Shown here piece by piece: positions 28,629 through 36,090 of a DNA stretch of 64,000 nt. The stretch covers positions 1 through 64,000 of the forward strand of contig NZ_JAINDF010000002.1 in assembly GCF_023006325.1 (NCBI RefSeq), read 5' to 3'. The translations under genes and the position numbers were made by a program. The DNA comes from Kordiimonas marina (GTDB lineage Bacteria > Pseudomonadota > Alphaproteobacteria > Sphingomonadales > Kordiimonadaceae). Below the pieces are notes generated by a model that did no database searches, had not been told where the DNA came from, and saw only the letters and a list, made by a program, of their open reading frames with translations. The first letter of the stretch is position 1, and each line of letters starts with the position of its first letter.

Positions 28629-28871
28629 TCAGTAGCGAATTCCAGAATATTTTGAGTTTTGTTTCGTACTGGCGACTAGGATTGCTACATCTACTACCAA
28701 AGCAGATGCTATTTCCTGGATGACGGTAATCGTGGGGTTTCTGATGCCGCGCTCCACGCCTGAAATGTATGTACGGTGCAGGCCAGACCTAAATGCCAGC
28801 TCCTCCTGCGAAAGCCCTTGCTCCCGCCGAATCCTTGCTACATTCATACCCACTTGCCGACGAATATCCAT
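28629..28871 (-). CDS. XRE-family controller (C) protein of restriction-modification type
   Basis: An 80-residue single-domain helix-turn-helix protein. RIRREQGLSQEELAFRSGLH and RTYISGVERGIRNPTITV (about residues 14-52) closely follow the pattern of R-M controller proteins such as the C.AhdI/C.Esp1396I type, which activate their own gene and the linked restriction gene and later repress themselves. A tandem C-box lies 23 bases upstream of the start. There is no obvious ribosome site, as is often the case for C genes, which can be leaderless. It is upstream of and co-oriented with rdrAB, whereas the type I R-M operon is distant and opposite, so rdrAB is the likely target. Confidence 0.82.
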   Translation of the reverse strand: MDIRRQVGMNVARIRREQGLSQEELAFRSGLHRTYISGVERGIRNPTITVIQEIASALVVDVAILVASTKQNSKYSGIRY

Positions 28872-28893
28872 GAGCCAAATATTTCTGGATGTT

Positions 28894-28919
28894 GACTATC
28901 GGTCTACAGACTATGAGTC
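28894..28919 (-). promoter_or_regulatory. Tandem C-box operator of the controller gene
   Basis: On the minus strand this reads GACTCATAGTC, spacer TGTA, GACCGATAGTC. Both boxes end in ATAGTC and the first is a GACT-N3-AGTC element. Two 11-bp boxes separated by 4 bases is the operator layout of known C-protein promoters (for example PvuII and Esp1396I). It sits 23 bases before the XRE start, as expected for an autoregulated C gene. Confidence 0.8.
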
Positions 28920-29000
28920 ACATTTCGATTGAAAGGCCGGAACCTGCAAGTTAACCTGGGACCTAATATTCTGGCTTTAAACAGCAGCGGAGGCATAACT

Positions 29001-29468
29001 ATGTTCGGCAAAAAGAAAGATGCGGCACCGATCAAATCGCTCGCGCGGGTCGGGCCGATAGTACCGAGTGTGCCGGTCTTTTTTGGATCAGCGCCAGAGG
29101 GCTATGTGTTGATCGAACAGAAGGGTGTGGTTATCACCAACGTGACAGCGTCTGATCCTTTCAGCGGATCGTTCGCGGCTCTTATGCGCGAGGAACAGGG
29201 CAACATGGTTCGGGCGCTGAGCAGCCAGACCAAGGAGCTCGGCTGCAATGCGGTTCTGAATTGCCAGCTTGAGTATGGTACCTACCAGAGGCAGGGGTCG
29301 AGTTGGAACGGCATTCTGGCCACTATGTATGGCAATGCCTGTGTGCTTGAGCGGAGGCTAGTTAGGGCCGCGGTAGGGCCGTTCTGGGACTGCCCCAAGG
29401 GTATTTTTGCCGGCGGTCATTGGTTCGGCAATTGGGTCATGACTTCTCTTTTCTTCATACACACCTGA
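29001..29468 (+). CDS. YbjQ-like (heavy-metal-binding-domain-like) small protein
   Basis: A 155-residue protein. The central part (about 50-115: VVITNVTASDPFSGSF, then LSSQTKELGCNAVLNCQLEY) resembles the YbjQ/UPF0145 fold, in which an ELGANAVV-type segment is conserved. The role of that family is unsettled. The C-terminal 40 residues are unrelated and end in a hydrophobic segment. The ATG at 29001 has CGGAGG eight bases upstream and is preferred to an upstream TTG. It is divergent from the controller gene, whose C-box lies 82 bases upstream of this start. Confidence 0.5.
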   Translation: MFGKKKDAAPIKSLARVGPIVPSVPVFFGSAPEGYVLIEQKGVVITNVTASDPFSGSFAALMREEQGNMVRALSSQTKELGCNAVLNCQLEYGTYQRQGSSWNGILATMYGNACVLERRLVRAAVGPFWDCPKGIFAGGHWFGNWVMTSLFFIHT

Positions 29469-29619
29469 ACGCAGGTGCCCTTTTCTAAAATACTCTTTTA
29501 AAATCAATATCTTAAGTTTGAATACTGGAAAAATACGAAGTATACGCTTTTGAAAACATTGAGTTTTCACCCAATGGATCAATCACTTAGCCATTTACTT
29601 ATGATTTGAGAAATGAGTC

Positions 29620-29645
29620 GAGGGGCAGCGCGGACGCTACCCCTC
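29620..29645 (-). terminator. Hairpin just after the ribbon-helix-helix gene
   Basis: GAGGGG/CCCCTC arms with inner AGCG/CGCT pairing and a four-base loop, 6 bases past the stop of the gene at 29652-30038. The T-run expected of an intrinsic terminator is weak, so terminator function is only likely. Confidence 0.4.
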
Positions 29646-29651
29646 CTGGAG

Positions 29652-30038
29652 CTATATTTTGATGGCGATCACCTCGAAGAGCTGATCGATCTGACGATGG
29701 AGAATCTTCGCATCATCAAGTCGAAGCTTTCTCAGATCATCCAAAGCCGTGTCACGTGCTTTGACCAGGAGCTCGCTAAACTCCCCTTCGTCCAACCGGT
29801 CTTTCAGCAGCTTTTCGGCGGTGGCGACTTGAACTCGAAATGCCGTCGCTACCATGATTGTGAGTGCCCGAAAGGGGCTATATTCAATCTTGCTTTGTAG
29901 CTCATTCTCGGCAGCACGGACCACCATACTGCGTCCAAACTGAGCGGGGCTCACACCCGCTTGGTCGGAGGCCTTCAGCACCTTATATTTTTGGTCTTCC
30001 GTGAGCCGGACGGTCAGCGTTTCGTGGTACCTACTCAT
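29652..30038 (-). CDS. Ribbon-helix-helix protein, possibly mobilisation-related
   Basis: A 128-residue protein whose first 50 residues (ETLTVRLTEDQKYKVLKAS, then GVSPAQFGRSMVVRAAENEL) fit a CopG/MobC-like ribbon-helix-helix DNA-binding domain. The rest is helical and unrecognised. Its ATG overlaps the stop of the upstream ribbon-helix-helix gene by 4 bases. Paired proteins of this type act as relaxosome accessories or as autoregulators on mobile elements, but no relaxase gene is present here. Confidence 0.55.
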   Translation of the reverse strand: MSRYHETLTVRLTEDQKYKVLKASDQAGVSPAQFGRSMVVRAAENELQSKIEYSPFRALTIMVATAFRVQVATAEKLLKDRLDEGEFSELLVKARDTALDDLRKLRLDDAKILHRQIDQLFEVIAIKI

Positions 30039-30322
30039 TCGAGACTCTCCCGAATCCTAACTCCTAGCAGAAAGTCCTTTCCGAAAATTTCCGAAAGTGC
30101 CATTTCTAGGAACTTTCGTAGATCTCGCGCAGAAGAGAGGATTTGTTGAAGTGCCTGCTGATGGTCATAATCCTCCCCATGCGACATCTTCTGAAGCACG
30201 ATTTGCGTCAGCAACGTTCGGGCAATCACACTTTTGGACAGACCTTTTCCGTCCGCGAGGACGGCCAACCAATCATCAACTTGCGGAGTGACGCGGATAG
30301 AAAGAGTGACAAGTTTTGACAT
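30035..30322 (-). CDS. Ribbon-helix-helix domain protein
   Basis: A 95-residue protein beginning SKLVTLSIRVTPQVDDWLA, a typical beta-strand plus helix ribbon-helix-helix start, followed by GLSKSVIARTLL. The ATG at 30322 has AAGGAGG just upstream on the minus strand; the longer open frame to 30391 has no such signal and overlaps the AlpA-like gene. It lies 11 bases after the AlpA-like gene and overlaps the next gene by 4 bases, so the three form an operon. Confidence 0.6.
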   Translation of the reverse strand: MSKLVTLSIRVTPQVDDWLAVLADGKGLSKSVIARTLLTQIVLQKMSHGEDYDHQQALQQILSSARDLRKFLEMALSEIFGKDFLLGVRIRESLE

Positions 30323-30333
30323 GTTGCCCTCCT

Positions 30334-30525
30334 TCATACGTGCCGCGCGGGGGCGTTGGAAAGCCAGTTGTGGATCTCTTTCCGATGCCATCGAACGACG
30401 CCGCCTGAGAACCGAAGTGGTCTTGGCAAGCGCCCGGTGCGCTCCCAGCGATAGACGGTTGAGGTACTGACACCGAACAGGTTCGCAACCTCTCGGGCGG
30501 ATATATATTCAGCTTTATCAGACAT
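30334..30525 (-). CDS. AlpA-family / excisionase-like helix-turn-helix protein
   Basis: A 63-residue MerR-like helix-turn-helix protein: YISAREVANLFGVSTSTVYR and WERTGRLPRPLRFSGGVVRW match AlpA/excisionase-type proteins that bend DNA or activate integrase genes on islands. It is preceded by AGGAAAA. It lies near the right end, at the opposite end from the integrase, and could act as the recombination directionality factor or as the regulator of the ribbon-helix-helix genes behind it. Confidence 0.75.
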   Translation of the reverse strand: MSDKAEYISAREVANLFGVSTSTVYRWERTGRLPRPLRFSGGVVRWHRKEIHNWLSNAPARHV

Positions 30526-30619
30526 ACAATTTTCCTATGGGGTCGAAAGCGGACCCGATGCGCTGCCAGCGCGAATCACTAGCAAGCATTGTATGTCATG
30601 GTGGAGAACGGGGAGGGTG

Positions 30620-30645
30620 CACCTGCATGCAGTTGCATGCAGGTG
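30620..30645. promoter_or_regulatory. Perfect 12-bp inverted repeat upstream of the AlpA-like gene
   Basis: CACCTGCATGCA and TGCATGCAGGTG are separated by two bases. The repeat sits 95 bases upstream of the AlpA-like start and 8 bases past the stop of the membrane protein gene. There is no T-run on the minus strand after it, so an operator or recombination-factor site is more likely than a terminator. Confidence 0.5.
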
Positions 30646-30652
30646 TCGATTT

Positions 30653-31279
30653 TTATTTTCGTGGCTGAACTTTGCGGCTCGCGTCAAAGAAGGCGCCAGC
30701 TCCTTCTCGGATGCTGCGGCATACTCGATCACCCAATTCGCCCGCGTGCGGGGTGTCCAACCGACTTTTTTCGAGAGCTTCAAGAGCGTAACGGTCCAGA
30801 CTATCCAACCTATCGGCATGTACGCGCCTGTATATCTTTAGGAAGACGTTCCGGACATGAATGAAGTTATCTTCAGGCCAGTCTTTCTCCATATCGTCCA
30901 GGAAGTCGTCAATATAGTGTTGGGGAATGGCGAAGTACCAGCCAAGCTTGGGTTTTGAAATCGCCAGTATCTTCTGATCAAGCAGTGGTGTCCACGGAAC
31001 CGGCTTGTCTGTCTTGGCAACACGGGTGAGGTGTAGGCCGTAGTAGTAGGCGAAGCACAGAGCGGCCAATATCCACGTAAATGCAGGCAGCGACATTGGT
31101 GGATGCCGCATGTCCTGCCCTACAGGGATTCCCTCTTGTATGAATGACCGACCCACGTCCGCAAAAAGCAGAGCAACCAACATCCAAAACAGCGTACTTA
31201 CGACACCAAAGCCGAACCCCAACTTGGTATCCAAGGCAACGGTGGGTTCGTATAGGAATTTCTTTGCAAAGCTTGCCAT
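30653..31279 (-). CDS. Membrane protein with two predicted helices, unknown function
   Basis: A 208-residue protein. Two hydrophobic segments (about 22-44 and 62-82) are followed by a 125-residue soluble, charged, mostly helical domain with no motif I recognise. A strong GAGGAGG ribosome site precedes the ATG. It is the outermost gene at the tRNA end of the island. The layout (two helices plus a cytosolic domain) is common among defence effectors, but nothing in the sequence shows that role here. Confidence 0.55.
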   Translation of the reverse strand: MASFAKKFLYEPTVALDTKLGFGFGVVSTLFWMLVALLFADVGRSFIQEGIPVGQDMRHPPMSLPAFTWILAALCFAYYYGLHLTRVAKTDKPVPWTPLLDQKILAISKPKLGWYFAIPQHYIDDFLDDMEKDWPEDNFIHVRNVFLKIYRRVHADRLDSLDRYALEALEKSRLDTPHAGELGDRVCRSIREGAGAFFDASRKVQPRK

Positions 31280-31611
31280 ATATCCTCCTCTCAGATGAAC
31301 AAGTTCAACAACGAGATTGTCAGGCTGTGCCGCGCCAGCGAGTTCGCGAGGTTATTGCCCTGTTAGCTCAAGAAATCTGGCCTTGGCACATCCAGCGAGA
31401 ACAATAATAGTACAAAACAGGAATATAGACAAAAAATAGAACAAAAAAGGTGCATATATAGAACATTTTCAGAGTGTCAGACTCTATTCATGATGCACAA
31501 TCAGTGATTTGGGGGAGCGTGTGGTGCGGGAATGCACTTACTATGCACTTATCTGACGCTGCAACCGACGAGGGCTTGGGCTTTCAGTGATGTAAGTGTA
31601 TGGTTTTTCTT

Positions 31612-31618
<7 letters not shown>
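31280..31618. other. Right terminal non-coding region of the island
   Basis: No gene is seen. The left part is ordinary sequence. Bases 31400-31480 are A-rich with several AGAACA-type repeats. TGCACTTAC and TGCACTTAT at 31533-31552 repeat the motifs found beside the integrase, and the right attachment repeat begins at 31612. Confidence 0.6.
31533..31552 (+). repeat. Paired TGCACTTA repeats, candidate integrase arm sites (right)
   Basis: Two nine-base copies (31533-31541 and 31544-31552), two bases apart, in the same orientation as the pair beside the integrase and about 60 bases inside the right attachment repeat. Confidence 0.5.
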
Positions 31619-31695
<77 letters not shown>

Positions 31696-32021
31696 ATGGC
31701 CGGTAAAGTTCGCCGCGGACACTACACGCGAGCCTGCCATGATGCAAGAGCCTTCAACAGGCCCCCAGGCTGATTCTCTGTTCCCCGGATGCGGGGCAAT
31801 AGGACAGCGACACTGTCCCAAGAAGGCGAAGGCTATGGAAGGATGGAAATTTCCATTATATTTCAATTTGTTACAGGTAAATTTCATCGTTCATTAAAAT
31901 TTTATCCAATTGATTACCCGGGGTTAACGCCCTCTCTTTATATATCGGACCCGCGCACGATACTCGTAGGCCTTGCAAATTTTCGGGGCCTATCGGGTTA
32001 ATAAAAATTCCAAGACGATGG
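31696..32021. other. Intergenic region between tRNA-Arg and the TonB-C genes
   Basis: No gene is seen. The stretch contains a GGACAG/CTGTCC inverted repeat (31802-31818) and a perfect palindrome ATGGAAATTTCCAT (31843-31856) in an AT-rich stretch upstream of the first TonB-C gene. Either could be a regulator site, but no regulator can be named. Confidence 0.4.
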
Positions 32022-32399
32022 ATGGGAAAGATGTTGAAGAAATTTAACGCTTTATTCGCGGCTGTAATCGCCGCTGGTTTTGTTTTCGGGGCCTTTACCG
32101 CACCGGCTTCTGCCGCGCCGCTTGATGACTGGCGCCATGCTGTCATGAAGTCCGTGGCTAAACACCAACGCTACCCGCGTGCGGCTGTCGCCCGTGAGAT
32201 TGAAGGCTCCGCGAAAGTGAAGCTGATCATTGCCGCTGATGGCACCATCACATCGAGCCAAATTCTGAAAGAGACTGGCCAGAGCATTCTGGACCGCGAG
32301 ATTCCGAAGCTGATCGAGCATCTGAACCCGCTGCCTGCCCTGCCGGCTGGCACCAAGGAAATGGCACTTGTTCTGCCGCTGACGTGGGCCCTGAAATAG
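32022..32399 (+). CDS. Secreted minimal TonB C-terminal-domain protein (copy 1)
   Basis: A 125-residue protein with a signal peptide (about 1-31, ending ASA) followed directly by a TonB/TolA C-terminal-type domain: QRYPRAAVAREIEGSAKVKL, then ADGTITSSQIL and IPKLIEHLNPLPALP. The usual TonB membrane anchor with proline-rich spacer is missing, so it would be a free periplasmic protein. An ATG at 32031 is an alternative start. By eye it shares more than half its residues with the next gene, so the two arose by duplication. Confidence 0.75.
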   Translation: MGKMLKKFNALFAAVIAAGFVFGAFTAPASAAPLDDWRHAVMKSVAKHQRYPRAAVAREIEGSAKVKLIIAADGTITSSQILKETGQSILDREIPKLIEHLNPLPALPAGTKEMALVLPLTWALK

Positions 32400-32450
32400 G
32401 GTCTCTATAGAGTTTTTGTTCTGAGTATCCTTCCTATTTGTTTTGAGTAT

Positions 32451-32481
32451 AAAATGGCCGTCCCTTGGGGCGGCCATTTTT
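32451..32481 (+). terminator. Intrinsic terminator after TonB-C copy 1
   Basis: Perfect AAAATGGCCG/CGGCCATTTT arms with further CCC/GGG pairing in the loop, followed by T residues. Confidence 0.85.
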
Positions 32482-32641
32482 CTTGTCTAACTAAAGTGAA
32501 ACGAAGCACGAGAACTAGGTAAAATTGTCTGAATACCGCCATTTATTTAACGGTTAGGTCTTATAAGTAACTATTCGTTAAGGGGTTGCCGGATATAGGA
32601 GCGAGCCAATAAATTAAACTCCTGTTTTGGATGCCAAAGAC

Positions 32642-33007
32642 ATGACGATTGCCCCCTTTATCAAGACCCTTACCGCCGCTGCGCTTCTGAGTGTTTCGCT
32701 TGCGGGCACCGCCTATGCCGGTGCTGCTGACATGAAAGCCTGGCGCATTTCCGTCGTAAAAGAAATTGCCAAGAAGCAGCGCTATCCGCGTGCGGCCCAG
32801 GTCCGTGAGATCGAAGGCACCGCGAAAGTGAAGATCGTGGTTGCGGCCGACGGCACCATCAAGTCGAGCGAAGTCCTGCAGCCGACCGGCAAAGACGTTC
32901 TCGACCAGGAAATTCCGAAACTGCTCAAGCGGCTTACGCTGCCTGCGCTGCCTGCTGGCGAAAGTGAAATGTCGCTGGTCCTGCCGCTGAGCTGGACCCT
33001 GCGCTAA
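32642..33007 (+). CDS. Secreted minimal TonB C-terminal-domain protein (copy 2)
   Basis: A 121-residue paralogue of the preceding gene: signal peptide ending AYA, then KKQRYPRAAQVREIEGTAKV, ADGTIKSSEVLQ and IPKLLKRLTLPALP. The ATG at 32642 is preferred over an upstream TTG because it gives a normal signal peptide. It has its own terminator, as copy 1 does, so the two are independently transcribed. Such proteins may modulate TonB-dependent transport, since two TonB-dependent receptors lie about 10 kb away, but no link is shown. Confidence 0.75.
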   Translation: MTIAPFIKTLTAAALLSVSLAGTAYAGAADMKAWRISVVKEIAKKQRYPRAAQVREIEGTAKVKIVVAADGTIKSSEVLQPTGKDVLDQEIPKLLKRLTLPALPAGESEMSLVLPLSWTLR

Positions 33008-33032
33008 GCCCCTGTCGGCATATTGTTTGAAG

Positions 33033-33063
33033 AAAAGGCCGCTCCAATTCGGGGCGGCCTTTT
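33033..33063. terminator. Bidirectional intrinsic terminator between TonB-C copy 2 and nadB
   Basis: AAAAGGCCGC/GCGGCCTTTT arms with an 11-base loop. A-rich and T-rich flanks on both sides suit termination of both convergent genes. Confidence 0.85.
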
Positions 33064-33091
33064 CTGCTAGGTTGGGTGATGGCCGGTGCGA

Positions 33092-34720
33092 TCAGGCGAC
33101 GCGGTCGGATACTGCGCGCCCGAACGGGATCAGCGTGGTGTCGCGCGCGACTTCCGCGGTTTCCGGGTAGTCGGCGGTATAATGGAGCCCGCGTGATTCC
33201 TTGCGCATCTGCGCCGAGCGGACGATCAGGTCCGCGACCGTGACGAGGTTCCTCAGTTCCAGAAGGTCGGCGGTCACGCGGAAGTTGCCGTAATATTCCA
33301 GGATCTCGCTCTGGAGCAGGTCGATGCGGTGTTTGGCACGCGCCAGCCGCTTGTCGGTGCGGACGATGCCGACATAGTCCCACATGAAACGGCGAAGTTC
33401 CTTCCAGTTGTGGGTGACCACAACTTCCTCATCCGAATCGGTGACCTGGCTTTCATCCCAGTCCCGTGCGGTGGCGGGGCCGATCATGTCATCAAGCCGG
33501 GCGAGGATATCATCGGCGGCGGCATTGCCGGTCACCAGGCACTCGAGCAGGCTGTTGGAGGCCATGCGGTTGGCGCCGTGAAGGCCGGTGTGGGCGCATT
33601 CGCCGACGGCATAGAGGCGGTCGAGCCCGGTGCGGGCTGAGAAGTCCACGTCGACGCCGCCGCAGGTATAGTGCGCCGCCGGTACCACCGGAATCATATC
33701 CTTGGTGATGTCGATCCCGAGCGTCAGGCAGTGGCGGTAGATGGTCGGGAAGTGGGAGATAACGAAATCGGCATCCTTGTGGGTGATATCCAGATAGACG
33801 CAGTCCTGACCCGTGCGTTTCATCTCGCTGTCGATCGCGCGGGCGACAATGTCACGCGGCGCAAGTTCCTCGCGTTTGTCATAGCCGGGCATGAAGCGTT
33901 TGCCGTCCTTGCCGCGTAGAACCGCGCCCTCGCCGCGCATCGCTTCGGTGATCAGGAAGGTCTTGGCGTCGGGGTGATAAAGGCACGTCGGGTGGAACTG
34001 GTTGAATTCCATGTTGGTGACCCGGCAACCCGCCCGCCACGCCATGGCGATGCCGTCACCGGTGGAGGCATCGGGGTTCGAGCTATAGAGATACACCCGG
34101 CTCGCGCCGCCTGTTGCCAGGATGGTCGCGCGGGCGGAGAAGGTCTCTACCTGGCCCTTATCCAGATTGAGCACGTAAACGCCGTGCGCCTGGTCGGTAT
34201 AGGCGGCCTTGTTCTTCAGGTGGCGGTTGGTAATGATGTCGATCGCCATATGGTTCTCATAGACGTCGATGTTGGGTTCATGCATCACCTGCTCATTGAG
34301 GGTTTTTTGCACCGCGCGGCCGGTGGCGTCGGCGGCATGGATGATGCGCCGGTGGCTGTGGCCGCCTTCGCGGGTCAGGTGGTAGTCGTAGCCGTCTTCG
34401 TGGCGGGTGTCGGCCTTGTCGAACTCGACACCGAGGTTGATCAGCTTCTCGATCGCCTCACGCCCGCGTTCAACCACATAACGCACGGCGTCTTCGTGGC
34501 AGAGACCGGCGCCCGCGATCAGCGTGTCGTCGATGTGGGACTGGATCGAATCGGTAGCCTCGAGCACGGCGGCGATGCCGCCCTGTGCCCAGCGGGTTGA
34601 CCCCGCGGCCATTTCGCCTTTCGACAGCACCGCAACGCGCATATGCGGCGCGAGCTTGAGGGCCGCGGTCAGCCCTGCGGCGCCGCTGCCGACGATGACG
34701 ACATCATAGGTGCGTCTCAT
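33092..34720 (-). CDS. nadB: L-aspartate oxidase (NAD biosynthesis)
   Basis: A 542-residue flavoprotein that oxidises L-aspartate to iminoaspartate, the first step of de novo NAD synthesis. The N-terminal FAD dinucleotide-binding motif GSGAAG (11-16) is followed by [10 protein letters not shown], the active-site segment [17 protein letters not shown], and the C-terminal [12 protein letters not shown] and [19 protein letters not shown] motifs shared with succinate dehydrogenase flavoproteins. The short segments GGI(A)A and HRRI favour NadB over SdhA. Its start overlaps the stop of the ABC ATPase gene by 4 bases. nadA and nadC are not in the window. Confidence 0.95.
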   Translation of the reverse strand: MRRTYDVVIVGSGAAGLTAALKLAPHMRVAVLSKGEMAAGSTRWAQGGIAAVLEATDSIQSHIDDTLIAGAGLCHEDAVRYVVERGREAIEKLINLGVEFDKADTRHEDGYDYHLTREGGHSHRRIIHAADATGRAVQKTLNEQVMHEPNIDVYENHMAIDIITNRHLKNKAAYTDQAHGVYVLNLDKGQVETFSARATILATGGASRVYLYSSNPDASTGDGIAMAWRAGCRVTNMEFNQFHPTCLYHPDAKTFLITEAMRGEGAVLRGKDGKRFMPGYDKREELAPRDIVARAIDSEMKRTGQDCVYLDITHKDADFVISHFPTIYRHCLTLGIDITKDMIPVVPAAHYTCGGVDVDFSARTGLDRLYAVGECAHTGLHGANRMASNSLLECLVTGNAAADDILARLDDMIGPATARDWDESQVTDSDEEVVVTHNWKELRRFMWDYVGIVRTDKRLARAKHRIDLLQSEILEYYGNFRVTADLLELRNLVTVADLIVRSAQMRKESRGLHYTADYPETAEVARDTTLIPFGRAVSDRVA

Positions 34721-35673
34721 GCTGCTTCCTGTCCATCCTTGTTTTTGCTGCTGGTGAGCTGCAGGAAGATATCTTCGAGGTCGGTCTCCTGCGTGGAGAT
34801 ATCCAGGATCGTGAGACCGGCGTCCTGCACGGCGGCGAGAACCTGGCCGACGTTGGCGTTGGCCTGGTTGATTTTAACCGCAAGCCGGTTGTCTTCCAAG
34901 AGCTCGGTCGAAAACGCCGACAGGGCTTCGGGGACGGCGGTCAGTTTTTCGGTGAGCTCGATGATCACCTGCTTCTCATCCACGCGCTTCAGAAGCTGCT
35001 TGGTCGGCTCGCACGCCACCAGTTCCCCATGGTTGATGATGGCGATGGTGTCGCAAAGCTCCTCGGCTTCTTCGAGATAGTGGGTGGTCAGCACGATGGT
35101 GGTGCCGCGGGCATGAAGCTCGCGCACATAGTCCCACAGTTGCTGGCGAAGCTCGATATCGACGCCGGCGGTGGGTTCATCCAGCACCAGGATCGGCGGG
35201 TTATGCACCATGGCTTTGGCGACCAAGAGGCGGCGTTTCATGCCGCCTGACAGGGTGCGCGAATAGGCATCCGCCTGCGGCAGCAGATGCACGGCCTTCA
35301 GGAGGTCCTCGGTGCGGCGTTCCTCCGGCGGGACGCCATACATGCCGGCCTGCACCTCGAGCATCTCACGCGGGGTGAAGAAGGCATCGAACATCAGTTC
35401 CTGCGGCACGATGCCGATATTGGCGCGCGCGTTCCTGGGGTTTTCGTCGATATCGAAGCCCCAGATTTTGGCGCTGCCCTCGGTTTTATTCACAAGGCCT
35501 GCGAGGATATTGATGGTGGTGGATTTCCCGGCGCCGTTCGGGCCCAGAAGGCCGAACATGGACCCTTGCGGGATATTGAGGTCGATGCCCTTGAGTGCCA
35601 GCTTGTCCGGGGACCCGTGCCGACCCTTGTAGACCTTCTTCAAGCCTTTGATTTCAATTGCATTTTCACTCAC
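34717..35673 (-). CDS. ABC transporter ATP-binding protein (CcmA/DrrA-type)
   Basis: A 318-residue ABC ATPase: Walker [10 protein letters not shown] (44-52), signature LSGGM (141-145), Walker [10 protein letters not shown] (162-170), and a switch histidine in [10 protein letters not shown]. The C-terminal 90 residues form the extra domain typical of ABC-2 type exporters for drugs or polysaccharides. No permease gene is adjacent: upstream is the divergent zinc-finger gene and downstream is nadB, overlapping by 4 bases. It must work with a permease encoded elsewhere. Confidence 0.88.
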   Translation of the reverse strand: MSENAIEIKGLKKVYKGRHGSPDKLALKGIDLNIPQGSMFGLLGPNGAGKSTTINILAGLVNKTEGSAKIWGFDIDENPRNARANIGIVPQELMFDAFFTPREMLEVQAGMYGVPPEERRTEDLLKAVHLLPQADAYSRTLSGGMKRRLLVAKAMVHNPPILVLDEPTAGVDIELRQQLWDYVRELHARGTTIVLTTHYLEEAEELCDTIAIINHGELVACEPTKQLLKRVDEKQVIIELTEKLTAVPEALSAFSTELLEDNRLAVKINQANANVGQVLAAVQDAGLTILDISTQETDLEDIFLQLTSSKNKDGQEAA

Positions 35674-35808
35674 ACGCCATTCCTTCCGTACTGGTTACCG
35701 GCCGCCGCTTTTGTCAGGAGCCTTCGTGCGGTTCTGTCTCACCGCTTGTCGGCTCTTCCTGCCTTCGTTATATAGGGTCCAATCCTAACAGTATCAGAGA
35801 TTAGTGCC

Positions 35809-36003
35809 ATGAGCGTTGAAGCACCAGAAATCAAAATTGTCGACACACGTAAAGTTTCCTGTGACGGGGACGAAGGCCCGCTCGGCCACCCGCGTGTGTT
35901 CCTGACCATGGACGAAGAAGGCAAGGTCGAATGCCCATATTGTGACCGCCTGTATATTTTGCAAGGCGGCCCGTCGGACAAGACCGCAGCCAAAAGCAAG
36001 TAA
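35809..36003 (+). CDS. Zinc-finger domain protein of the NDUFS6/CHCC type
   Basis: A 64-residue protein with C18, H27, C42 and C45 (C-x8-H-x14-C-x2-C), the zinc-binding pattern of the CHCC zinc-finger family. That family is conserved in alphaproteobacteria and includes mitochondrial complex I subunit NDUFS6. GHPRVFL and VECPYCDRLYIL are typical. In mitochondria the homologue aids complex I assembly; a bacterial role is inferred. It lies 87 bases upstream of polA and helps mark the window as alphaproteobacterial. Confidence 0.88.
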   Translation: MSVEAPEIKIVDTRKVSCDGDEGPLGHPRVFLTMDEEGKVECPYCDRLYILQGGPSDKTAAKSK

Positions 36004-36090
36004 CACCAGGTTAGCACCCCGGCGGGATCCATGTGACCAGCCGGGGTGTTGCATAGGTCCGCGCACCGCGGGCGAAACAGGGGGATCCCC

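Noticed and set aside
29652-30322. Toxin-antitoxin pair
   Set aside because: Both small genes encode ribbon-helix-helix-type proteins and neither looks like a toxin, so a regulator or mobilisation role is more likely.
30653-31279. RdrC/RdrD-type accessory membrane protein of RADAR
   Set aside because: It is about 2.3 kb from rdrA with several unrelated genes between, and shows no SLATT- or Csx27-like pattern by eye. The link cannot be supported.
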